Origin: Roseococcus microcysteis
Lineage (GTDB): Bacteria > Pseudomonadota > Alphaproteobacteria > Acetobacterales > Acetobacteraceae
Direction: 5' to 3'
DNA: 64,000 bases
NCBI RefSeq assembly: GCF_014764365.1
Contig: NZ_CP061718.1
Span: 3,798,501 to 3,862,500 of the forward strand
Shown: positions 26,212-33,242 of the stretch, one piece after another
Layout of the letters: every line of letters begins with the position of its first letter
Numbering within the stretch: position 1 is the first letter of the stretch
Program-made: the position numbers and the translations under genes
The notes under the pieces: generated by a model
Told to the model about the DNA's origin: nothing
The model's input: only the letters and a program-made list of their open reading frames with translations
The model's database searches: none

Positions 26212-27689
26212 CCACCCTGCTGCTGAGCCTGCCCGTGGCGCTGCCGCTGCTGGCCGCGCTGCTGGCGGTGGCGGCCGCGCGCCAGGCCGCGGGCCTCGCC
26301 ATGGCGACGGGTTTCCTGGTGCTGGGGCTTTCCGTCTGGCTGGCCTTCGAGGTCGCGGCCCTGGGTCCGATCACCATCGCGCTGGGCGGGTGGGAGGCGC
26401 CGCTCGGCATCGTGCTGCGCGCCGATGGGTTGGGGGCCGGTTTCCTGGTCGTCTCCGCCATGGTGATGGCGGTGGTGCTGGTCGCCGCCCAGCCCAGCTT
26501 CGAGGACCAGGGCCAGGAAAGCCGCGCGGGCTTCGCCTTCTGGCCGCTGGCGCTGCTGCTCTTCGCCGGGCTGAACACGGCCTTCCTTTCACGCGACCTG
26601 TTCAACCTCTTCGTGGCGCTGGAACTGCTCACGCTCTCGGCCATTGCGCTGGTGGCCATCGGGGGCAAGGCCGACGCGGTCACGGCGGCGCTGCGCTACA
26701 TGGTCTTCGCGCTGCTCGGCTCCGTGCTGTTCCTGCTGGGGGCGGCGCTGGCCTATGCGGCGCATGCCACGCTCGATATCGGACTCCTGTCTCAAGTCGA
26801 GCCCGGCTGGCCCATGGCGGCGGCGCTGGCGCTGATGACCATGGGCCTCGCCATCAAGACGGCGCTGTTCCCCTTTCACGCCTGGCTGCCGCCCGCCCAT
26901 GCGGGGGCGCCTGCACCGGCGAGCGCCATGCTCTCCGCGCTGGTGCCCAAGGCCTCCTTCGTCATCCTGCTGCGGCTGTGGTTCGACCTGGCGCCGGAAC
27001 TGGCCTCGCCGCTGCTGCTCGCGGTGCTGGGGGGCTTGGGGGCGGTGGCGGTGATTCATGGCTCGCTGCTGGCCATCGGGCAGGATCGGCTGAAGCTCAT
27101 CATCGCCTATTCGACGGTGGCGCAGCTCGGCTACCTGTTCCTGGTGTTTCCGCTGGCGGGCGGCGCGGGGGCGGCGCAGCCCTGGTCCGCCGGGGCCTGG
27201 ACGGCCGCCAGCTTCCACGCCTTCGCCCATATGCTGGCCAAGGCCTCCATGTTCCTCGCGGCCGGGCTGTTCCTGCGCGCCGTGGGGCATGACCGGCTGG
27301 AGGGGCTGCGCGGCCTCGCGCGCGCCATGCCCATCGCCTGCTTCGCCTTCGGGCTTTCCGCCATCTCGCTGATGGGGCTGCCGCTCTCGGGCGGATTCAC
27401 GGCGAAGTATCTCCTGCTGACCTCCGCCTTCGCCTCGGGGCAATGGGGCTGGGGGCTGGTGCTGGTGGCGGGCGGGCTGCTGGCTGCGATCTACCTCTTC
27501 CGGCCGCTGAATCTCATGTTCAGCAAGGAGGGCGCCGCGGCCAGCCTCACCCCCGTGCCTCGCTGGGAGCAGGTGCTGCCGCTGCTGCTGGCGCTGGCCG
27601 CCGTGCTGCTGGGGCTGTTCTCCGCCGGGCCCTTCGCCTTCCTCCAGATCGGGCGGCCGGGGGCCGCGGCGGAGGGGCTGCTGCCATGA
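26208..27689 (+). CDS. mrpD: Antiporter subunit MrpD-like (NuoN/M family)
   Basis: A 493-residue proton-conducting membrane subunit with about 14 helices. The channel glutamate is present (Glu139 in FVALELLTLSA) and so is the lysine-bearing ALFPFHAWLPPAHAGA region. Together with the next two genes it makes three NuoL/M/N-like subunits in one operon. ATGA overlaps tie it to the gene before and after. Confidence 0.92.
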   Translation: MTTLLLSLPVALPLLAALLAVAAARQAAGLAMATGFLVLGLSVWLAFEVAALGPITIALGGWEAPLGIVLRADGLGAGFLVVSAMVMAVVLVAAQPSFEDQGQESRAGFAFWPLALLLFAGLNTAFLSRDLFNLFVALELLTLSAIALVAIGGKADAVTAALRYMVFALLGSVLFLLGAALAYAAHATLDIGLLSQVEPGWPMAAALALMTMGLAIKTALFPFHAWLPPAHAGAPAPASAMLSALVPKASFVILLRLWFDLAPELASPLLLAVLGGLGAVAVIHGSLLAIGQDRLKLIIAYSTVAQLGYLFLVFPLAGGAGAAQPWSAGAWTAASFHAFAHMLAKASMFLAAGLFLRAVGHDRLEGLRGLARAMPIACFAFGLSAISLMGLPLSGGFTAKYLLLTSAFASGQWGWGLVLVAGGLLAAIYLFRPLNLMFSKEGAAASLTPVPRWEQVLPLLLALAAVLLGLFSAGPFAFLQIGRPGAAAEGLLP

Positions 27690-29149
27690 CCGCGGTGCTG
27701 CCCGTCCTGATCCTGGCCACCTCGCTGGTGCCCGCCCTGCTGATCTTCTGGCTGCCCGAGCGCGCCTGGCGCGCCCGTGCCTGGCTGAACCTGGGCGGGG
27801 CGGCGGTGAAGATCCTGCTCGTCGTCTTCCTCATGGTGGAGGTGGCGAATGGCGTGACCCATGAGGCGCGGCTGGACCTCGCCCCCGGCCTCTATCTGCT
27901 GCTGCGCGTGGATGCGCTGACGCTGCTCTTCGTCAGCCTCTCGGCCTTCCTTTGGCTGATGACGACCATCTACGCCATCGCCTATCTGGGCGAAGGGCCG
28001 AACCTCTCGCGCTTCTTCGGCTTCTTCAGCCTGTGTGTGGCGGCGACGACGGGCCTCGCCCTCGCGGGCACGCTCATCACCTTCTTCATCTTCTTCGAGC
28101 TGCTGACGCTGACCACCTGGCCGCTGGTCGTCCACAAGGAGAATGCGAAATCGGTGAAGGCGGGGCGGCTCTACCTTGCCTATTCCCTGCCCGGGAGTGC
28201 CGCGCTGCTGGTCGCGATCATCTGGCTGGAGAGCGCGACGGGCCCGGTCATCTTCGCCGAGCCCGGTGACCTGCGCGTGCTCTCCGATGCCAGCCTCATG
28301 GCCATTTTCGCCCTCTTCGCGTTGGGGGTGGGCGTGAAGGCCGCGCTGTTCCCCTTGCATGGCTGGCTGCCCGAGGCCATGGCCGCCCCGGCGCCCGTCA
28401 GCGCGCTGTTGCATGCGGTGGCGGTGGTGAAGGCGGGCGCCTTCGGCATCGTGCGGCTGATCTATGACGTCTACGGCATCGCGCTGACGGCGGAGCTGGG
28501 GGTGGGCCTGCCGCTCGCGCTGCTGGCCGCCTTCACCATCCTCTGGGGCTCGCTGCGCGCCCTGCAGCAGACGGAGGTGAAGAAGCGCCTCGCCTTCTCC
28601 ACCGTCAGCCAGGTGTCCTACATCGTCCTGGGTGCGGCGCTGGCCGGGCCCTATGCGGTGATCGGCGGGCTGGTGCACCTGGTGCATCAGGGGCTGATGA
28701 AGATCACGCTGTTCTTCTGCGCCGGCCTCTATGACGAGCGCGCGGGGATCACGCGCATCGACCAGCTGGACGGCATCGGCCGGCGCATGCCGCTGACCTC
28801 CATCTGCTTCACCATCGGCGCCATGGGGATGATCGGCATTCCGCCCGTGGCGGGCTTCGTGTCGAAATTCTACCTGGGCCTGGGCGGGCTGCAGGCGGGC
28901 GAGCCCTGGGTGGTGGGCGTGCTGGCGGCCTCGGCGCTGCTGAACGCGGGCTATTTCCTGCCCATGCTCTACCGCATCTGGTTCGGCGTGGCGTCGGTGG
29001 ACGCGCCGGCGGCCGATGAGCGCAGCCCGGGCATGCTGGTGCCCGCGGTGGCGACGGCGGCGGCCTCGCTGGCGGCCGGGCTGTTCGCGGGGGCGGCCAT
29101 CAGCCCGCTGGCCTGGGCCAGCCTGATCGCGGCGGGGTATCTGCCATGA
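27686..29149 (+). CDS. Second NuoL/M/N-like proton-conducting subunit
   Basis: A 487-residue multi-helix membrane protein of the same superfamily. Glu138 in FFIFFELLTLT and the ALFPLHGWLPEAMAAPAPVSA segment with its downstream AVVKAG lysine are intact, and KKRLAFSTVSQVSYIVLG and LVHLVHQGLMKITLFF follow. The start at 27686 overlaps the mrpD stop. It is probably the functional stand-in for the N-terminal, NuoL-like part of MrpA, although it lacks the long lateral helix. Confidence 0.88.
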   Translation: MTAVLPVLILATSLVPALLIFWLPERAWRARAWLNLGGAAVKILLVVFLMVEVANGVTHEARLDLAPGLYLLLRVDALTLLFVSLSAFLWLMTTIYAIAYLGEGPNLSRFFGFFSLCVAATTGLALAGTLITFFIFFELLTLTTWPLVVHKENAKSVKAGRLYLAYSLPGSAALLVAIIWLESATGPVIFAEPGDLRVLSDASLMAIFALFALGVGVKAALFPLHGWLPEAMAAPAPVSALLHAVAVVKAGAFGIVRLIYDVYGIALTAELGVGLPLALLAAFTILWGSLRALQQTEVKKRLAFSTVSQVSYIVLGAALAGPYAVIGGLVHLVHQGLMKITLFFCAGLYDERAGITRIDQLDGIGRRMPLTSICFTIGAMGMIGIPPVAGFVSKFYLGLGGLQAGEPWVVGVLAASALLNAGYFLPMLYRIWFGVASVDAPAADERSPGMLVPAVATAAASLAAGLFAGAAISPLAWASLIAAGYLP

Positions 29150-30792
29150 ACCTCGTCATCGGGCCGCTGCTGCCCTTCGTGGCGCTTGCCTGGCCGCTGC
29201 TGCTGGGGCTGGCCGCCGCCTGGCCGGCCTGGCGCATGCGCGCGCTCTGGGTGCTGCCGGCGGCGCCATTGCCGGCGCTGTTGCTGGCCATCGCTTGGCC
29301 GGAAGGCAGCTCCACCGCCCCCGCGCTGCTGCTGGGGACGGAATTGGTGCTGGACGCCCCGGGGCGTCTGCTGCTGGGGATGGTGGCGCTGATCTGGCTC
29401 GCCGCCGGCATCTTCGCGCTGGGCTATTTCCGCGAGCCCCGGAAGCCCGCCGTCTTCGCCGGCTTCTGGTGCCTGACGCTCTCGGGCAATCTCGGCGTGA
29501 TGCTGGCGGCGGATGTCGCCACCTTCTACGTGGCCTTCGCGGCCGTCTCGCTCGCGGCCTATTGGCTGGTGGTGCATGACGGCAGCGCGAAGGCCCTGGC
29601 GGCCGGGCGGGTCTATCTCGTGCTGGCGCTGCTGGGCGAGGCGTTGCTGCTGGTGGGCCTGCTGCTGGGCGTGGCGGCGGCGGATTCGCTGTCCATCGCG
29701 GCGGTCGCGGCTTCGCTGTCCGAGGCGCCCCTGGCGCTCACCTGCCTCATCCTGGGCTTCGGGCTGAAGGCGGGCATGGTGCCGCTGCACATGTGGCTGC
29801 CGCTGGCGCACCCGGCCGCACCCACACCGGCCTCGGCCGCGCTGTCGGGGGCGATCGTGAAGGCGGGCATCATCGGGCTCATTCGCTTTCTGCCGGAGGA
29901 TACGGGGTTCTGGGCCACGGGCCTCCTCCTGCTGGGGCTGATCGGCGCCTATGGCGGCGTACTAGCCGGGCTGTTGCAGCGCAACGCCAAGGCGGTGCTG
30001 GCCTATTCCACCATCAGCCAGATGGGGCTGGTGCTGGCCACGCTGGGGGTCGGGACGACCACCGAGGCCGCGCTCTACGCCGCCCATCACGGCTTCGCCA
30101 AGGCGGCGCTGTTCCTGGGCGTGGGCGTGTTGGCGGCCACGGGGCGGCGGGCGCTGCCCTGGGTTCTGGCGTTGGCGGCGTTGCCTGCGCTGTCCATCGC
30201 GGGGGCGCCGCTGCTGGGCGGCGCGCTGGTCAAGGCCGCGATCAAGCCGGGGTTCGCAGGCTGGCTGGAATGGGCGGTGGCGCTCTCGGCCACCGGCACC
30301 GCGCTGCTGCTGGCGCGCGCGCTGTGGCTCGCCGCGCAAGGCCGCGCCGAGGCGGAGGAGGCGCGGCCCGAACCCCTGCTCTGGGCGCCCTGGGCGGGGC
30401 TGATCCTGGTGGCGCTGGCGCTGCCCTGGTTGCTGCTGGCGGGCTTCTCCACCCTGACCCCGGGCTATGCGCTGGGCCTCGCCTCACTGTGGGACGCGAC
30501 CTGGCCGCTGCTGCTGGCCGCTTTGCTGGCCGCGCCCTTCCTGTGGCTGCGCCCGCATGTGCCCACCCTGCCGGAGGGGGACCTGATCGTGCCGCTCGGC
30601 GCCGCCGCGGGCGTGGCCGTGCACGCGTTGCGCCGCATTCCGGAGCCCGCCGCACCGCACCTCGCCATTCCCGGCGCGAGGCGGGGGCGTGTGGTGCTGG
30701 CCGCGCTGGAGGCCGCGCTGCTGCCCTGGCGGCGGGGCGGGCTGCTGGCGGCGGTGCTGGTTCTCGCCCTGGCCTGGTCGCTGGCGGGGTAG
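29146..30792 (+). CDS. Third NuoL/M/N-like subunit, channel glutamate replaced
   Basis: A 548-residue membrane protein at the end of the operon. The lysine-containing region KAGMVPLHMWLPLAHPAAP and IVKAGIIG are present, as is LAYSTISQMGLVLA. In the helix-5 position where the family has FELL, this protein reads FAAV, so the conserved glutamate is Ala132. The C-terminal third has extra helices and a basic cytoplasmic loop not seen in the other two. It may be a structural or regulatory paralogue, or move ions differently. The stop lies 80 bases before exbB. Confidence 0.85.
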   Translation: MNLVIGPLLPFVALAWPLLLGLAAAWPAWRMRALWVLPAAPLPALLLAIAWPEGSSTAPALLLGTELVLDAPGRLLLGMVALIWLAAGIFALGYFREPRKPAVFAGFWCLTLSGNLGVMLAADVATFYVAFAAVSLAAYWLVVHDGSAKALAAGRVYLVLALLGEALLLVGLLLGVAAADSLSIAAVAASLSEAPLALTCLILGFGLKAGMVPLHMWLPLAHPAAPTPASAALSGAIVKAGIIGLIRFLPEDTGFWATGLLLLGLIGAYGGVLAGLLQRNAKAVLAYSTISQMGLVLATLGVGTTTEAALYAAHHGFAKAALFLGVGVLAATGRRALPWVLALAALPALSIAGAPLLGGALVKAAIKPGFAGWLEWAVALSATGTALLLARALWLAAQGRAEAEEARPEPLLWAPWAGLILVALALPWLLLAGFSTLTPGYALGLASLWDATWPLLLAALLAAPFLWLRPHVPTLPEGDLIVPLGAAAGVAVHALRRIPEPAAPHLAIPGARRGRVVLAALEAALLPWRRGGLLAAVLVLALAWSLAG

Positions 30793-30808
30793 GTCGCTTC
30801 CTGGCGAA

Positions 30809-30827
30809 TTTGCAACTGACTCGCAGC
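30809..30827 (+). promoter_or_regulatory. Fur-like box, distal, upstream of exbB
   Basis: TTTGCAACTGACTCGCAGC matches the perfect palindrome before hemP at 13 of 19 positions and keeps TGC-N9-GCA symmetry. It lies 46 bases before the exbB ATG. Assignment to Fur is by likeness and context only. Confidence 0.45.
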
Positions 30828-30853
30828 CGCAACCCCCTTGCGGGCGTCCTGCA

Positions 30854-30872
30854 ATTGCGACTAGTTTGCAAT
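30854..30872 (+). promoter_or_regulatory. Fur-like box overlapping the exbB promoter
   Basis: ATTGCGACTAGTTTGCAAT has ATTGC/GCAAT symmetric arms and matches the hemP box at 14 of 19 positions. It abuts the exbB ATG at 30873. A -35-like TTGCGG (30838) and -10-like CTAGTT (30861) would place transcription start at or next to the ATG, so binding here would block the promoter. Confidence 0.6.
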
Positions 30873-31513
30873 ATGCCCAGCCCGGACAACCTGCATGACC
30901 TGAGCCCGCTCGGCCTTTTCCTCATGGCCGACTGGGTGGTGCGTTCCGTCATGATCCTGCTGTTGGTGGCGTCGCTGGCCGTCTGGGCCGTGGCGATCGA
31001 CCGCTGGATGCGCCTGCGCCGCCTGGCGCATGAGGCCGCGCTGCTGGATCGCCACGCGGCCGAGGGGGCCGCGTTCCCTATGGGCGCCTGCCCGACGCCA
31101 TTCTGGGCGCCGCCGCCACCAGCCCCGAATGGCCGGGCGAGAGCGCCGCCGACCGTCGCGCGCGCCTGGCCGACGCCATGCGTCTCGCGCTCGCGGACAC
31201 CATGCGCCCCGCGCAATCGGGCCTGCCACTGCTGGCCAGCGTGGCCTCGGCCGGTCCCTTCATCGGGTTGTTTGGCACGGTCTGGGGCATCATGAACGCC
31301 TTCACCGCCATCGCCCGCAGCGGCGAAAGCAGCCTCGCCACCGTCGCCCCCGGCATCGCGGAGGCGCTGTTTGCCACGGCGCTGGGCCTGTTTGCCGCCA
31401 TTCCCGCCGTGCTGGCCTATAACCGCCTCGCGGCGCTGGCCGCCGAGACGCGGGCGCGCGCCAATGCCGGCATCGCGCGCCTCGCCGCGCGCCTGCCGCG
31501 GGCGGCGGAGTAG
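30873..31513 (+). pseudogene. exbB: exbB, interrupted by a -1 frameshift
   Basis: ExbB, with ExbD, drives TonB using the proton gradient. The first part (LSPLGLFLMADWVVRSVMILLL, one membrane helix) is in one frame up to about 31078; the rest (GRLPDAILG, then [24 protein letters not shown] and two more helices) is in another. Adding one C in the TTCCCTA at 31074-31080 rejoins them as FPYGRLPDA, giving a normal protein of about 213 residues. There is no canonical slippery heptamer. It may be a sequencing error or a true recent mutation. No ribosome site precedes the ATG. Confidence 0.85.
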
Positions 31514-31523
31514 CCCCGTGGCC

Positions 31524-31943
31524 ATGACCCCCACCGGCGGCGGCCCCGAGGAGGACGCGCTCGCGCCGCTGTCCGAGATCAACGTCACGCCCTTCGTGGA
31601 CGTGATGCTCGTGCTGCTGATCGTCTTCATGGTGGCGGCCCCCATGATGGTGGCGGGCGTGCCCGTGAACCTGCCGCGCACCGACGCGCCCCGCCTCGCG
31701 GAACCGCGCGAGCCCCTGGTGGTGACGCTGACGGCCGATGGCGTGGTGCGCGTGGGCGAACAGGCGATGGGCACGGGTCAGGTGGTCTCCACCCTGGCCC
31801 CGATCGCCGCCGAGGCGCCGGACCGCCCCGTGCTGCTGCGCGCCGACCGCAGCCTTTCCTACGGCGAGGCGATGACGGTGCTGGGCGCCCTGTCGCGCGC
31901 GGGGTTCAGCCGCGTCTCCCTGCTGGCCGAGATGCCCCGCTGA
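31524..31943 (+). CDS. exbD: TonB-system energiser ExbD
   Basis: A 139-residue inner-membrane protein with a single N-terminal helix containing the essential Asp26 (NVTPFVDVMLVLLIVFM), followed by a periplasmic domain with VPVNLPRTDA and VLLRADRSLSYG. It forms the proton channel with ExbB. A GTG at 31518 has a better-placed GGAG site and would add two residues. The stop overlaps the tonB ATG by one base. Confidence 0.94.
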   Translation: MTPTGGGPEEDALAPLSEINVTPFVDVMLVLLIVFMVAAPMMVAGVPVNLPRTDAPRLAEPREPLVVTLTADGVVRVGEQAMGTGQVVSTLAPIAAEAPDRPVLLRADRSLSYGEAMTVLGALSRAGFSRVSLLAEMPR

Positions 31944-32923
31944 TGGCCGCGCACGCCGCCCCCGCCACCCACCCCGCCGCCTGGGGCTTCGCGCTCGCGC
32001 TGCATGGCGCGGTGCTGATGGCGCTGTGGCCGCAGCCGAAGCTGGGCGGTGCGCCGCCGGGCTTTGGGGTGGTCTTCGCCGAGATGGGGCAGGGGGGTGG
32101 GCAGGTGGGTGGCACCGCCCTGACCGCCGAAGCCACGCCCGTGGCCGAGGATGACGCCCCGCTGCTGGCCGAGATGCAGCCCGAGACGGCCCCCGTGATG
32201 GACCCCTCGCCGCCGGTCCTGGCCGAGGAACCCCCCGTCGCGGAGCCGCCGCCGGTGGTGGCCGAATTGCCCTCGCCCGAGCCCGTCCCGGAGCCGGAGG
32301 CCATTCCCGAACCCGCCCCCACCCTGGCCGAGGCACCGCCGCCCGAGCCGGTCCCCGAGCCCGAGGTCATCGCGGAGCCGCCCCCGCCCGCACCACCGCC
32401 GCCGCCGGTCGCCGCCCCGCGCCCGACGCCCCCGCCCGTCGCCGCCACGCCGCGCCCCGCGCCGCCGCGCCAGGCGGCGGCCCGTCCGGCCCCCGCGCGC
32501 CCCGCCGCCGCGACCGCACCCACCGGCCCGGCCAGGGCCGCCGCGCCCGCCGGTGACCCCGCGCTCGGCGCGCCCGGCAGCCCCAACCCCCAGGGCGGCG
32601 CCAGCCCCACGCCGCGCGCCGCCCCCGGCGCCCTGCTGCCGGACCATTACCGCGCCGGCCTCTCCGCCGCGCTGCGGCGCCACCTGCGCTATCCCATGCT
32701 GGCGCGCGAGCGCGGGCTGGAGGGCGAGGTGATCGTCCAGTTCAGCGTGGCGCGCGACGGCGCGGTGCGCGGCGTCCGCATCCTGCGCAGCAGCGGCGTG
32801 GGCGCCTTCGACAACGAGGCCGTGGCGTTGCTCGCGCGCGTCTCGCCCCTGCCACCCTTGCCCGGCAGCTGGCCGGCGGAGGAAGCCATGTTCGCCGCCC
32901 CCATCCGGTTCAGCCTGCGATGA
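31943..32923 (+). CDS. tonB: TonB protein
   Basis: A 326-residue TonB that spans the periplasm and drives outer-membrane receptors. It has an N-terminal membrane anchor (GFALALHGAVLMALW), a long Pro/Glu then Pro/Ala region (about residues 75-225) that reaches across the periplasm, and a C-terminal TonB domain with RYPMLARERGLEGEV and VRILRSSGVGAFDNEA. Its low-complexity middle is a normal feature, not a DNA repeat. It is co-transcribed with exbB-exbD for haem uptake. Confidence 0.93.
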   Translation: MAAHAAPATHPAAWGFALALHGAVLMALWPQPKLGGAPPGFGVVFAEMGQGGGQVGGTALTAEATPVAEDDAPLLAEMQPETAPVMDPSPPVLAEEPPVAEPPPVVAELPSPEPVPEPEAIPEPAPTLAEAPPPEPVPEPEVIAEPPPPAPPPPPVAAPRPTPPPVAATPRPAPPRQAAARPAPARPAAATAPTGPARAAAPAGDPALGAPGSPNPQGGASPTPRAAPGALLPDHYRAGLSAALRRHLRYPMLARERGLEGEVIVQFSVARDGAVRGVRILRSSGVGAFDNEAVALLARVSPLPPLPGSWPAEEAMFAAPIRFSLR

Positions 32924-32952
32924 ACGAACGTCCCCGGCACCCGCATCCCTAT

Positions 32953-32971
32953 ATTGCGAACGATTCGCAAT
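32953..32971 (+). promoter_or_regulatory. Fur-like palindrome upstream of hemP
   Basis: Perfect 19-base palindrome ATTGCGAA-CGA-TTCGCAAT, the clearest of three related boxes in this locus. It lies 17 bases before the hemP ATG. A -10-like GATATA at 32975-32980 would put transcription start at about the ATG. A Fur-type iron regulator is the natural candidate. Confidence 0.7.
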
Positions 32972-32988
32972 CGCGATATAGCCACGCC

Positions 32989-33135
32989 ATGCCCAACGAA
33001 TCCCCGCCTCCGCCCGCCCCGCGCATTGACAGCCAGAGCCTGCTGCGCGGCCAGGTGGAGGTGGAAATCATCCACGGCCAGGAAATCTACCGGCTGCGCC
33101 ACACCCGCGCCGGCAAGCTCATCCTGACCAAGTAA
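32989..33135 (+). CDS. hemP: Haemin uptake protein HemP/HmuP
   Basis: A 48-residue small protein that acts in induction or function of haem uptake. The whole conserved core is present: SQSLLRGQVEVEIIHGQ then YRLRHTRAGKLILTK. The N-terminal 13 residues are Pro-rich and variable. The ATG at 32989 lacks a ribosome site, which together with the promoter geometry suggests a leaderless mRNA. A Fur-like palindrome stands upstream and the haem receptor gene follows after 107 bases. Confidence 0.93.
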   Translation: MPNESPPPPAPRIDSQSLLRGQVEVEIIHGQEIYRLRHTRAGKLILTK

Positions 33136-33242
33136 CCGCTTTACAGCGCCAGCGCGCACGCCACTGGGCCCCCGGGCCAAGCGAGCCAGCCAGCCAGCGC
33201 CTCACATCAGCAGCCCCTTGGGGCTTCGAGAGAGGACGCATC

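Noticed and set aside
31074-31084. Programmed -1 frameshift in exbB
   Set aside because: No X-XXY-YYZ heptamer is in the right frame and no downstream stem is evident; a base error or mutation is simpler.
31178-31513. Independent short gene for the C-terminal half of exbB
   Set aside because: The half-protein lacks its first membrane helix and has no own ribosome site; it is the continuation of exbB.
32200-32560. Repetitive DNA in tonB as tandem repeat or CRISPR
   Set aside because: The repeats are codons for Pro/Glu/Ala in the periplasmic linker; unit length is irregular and no spacers are present.
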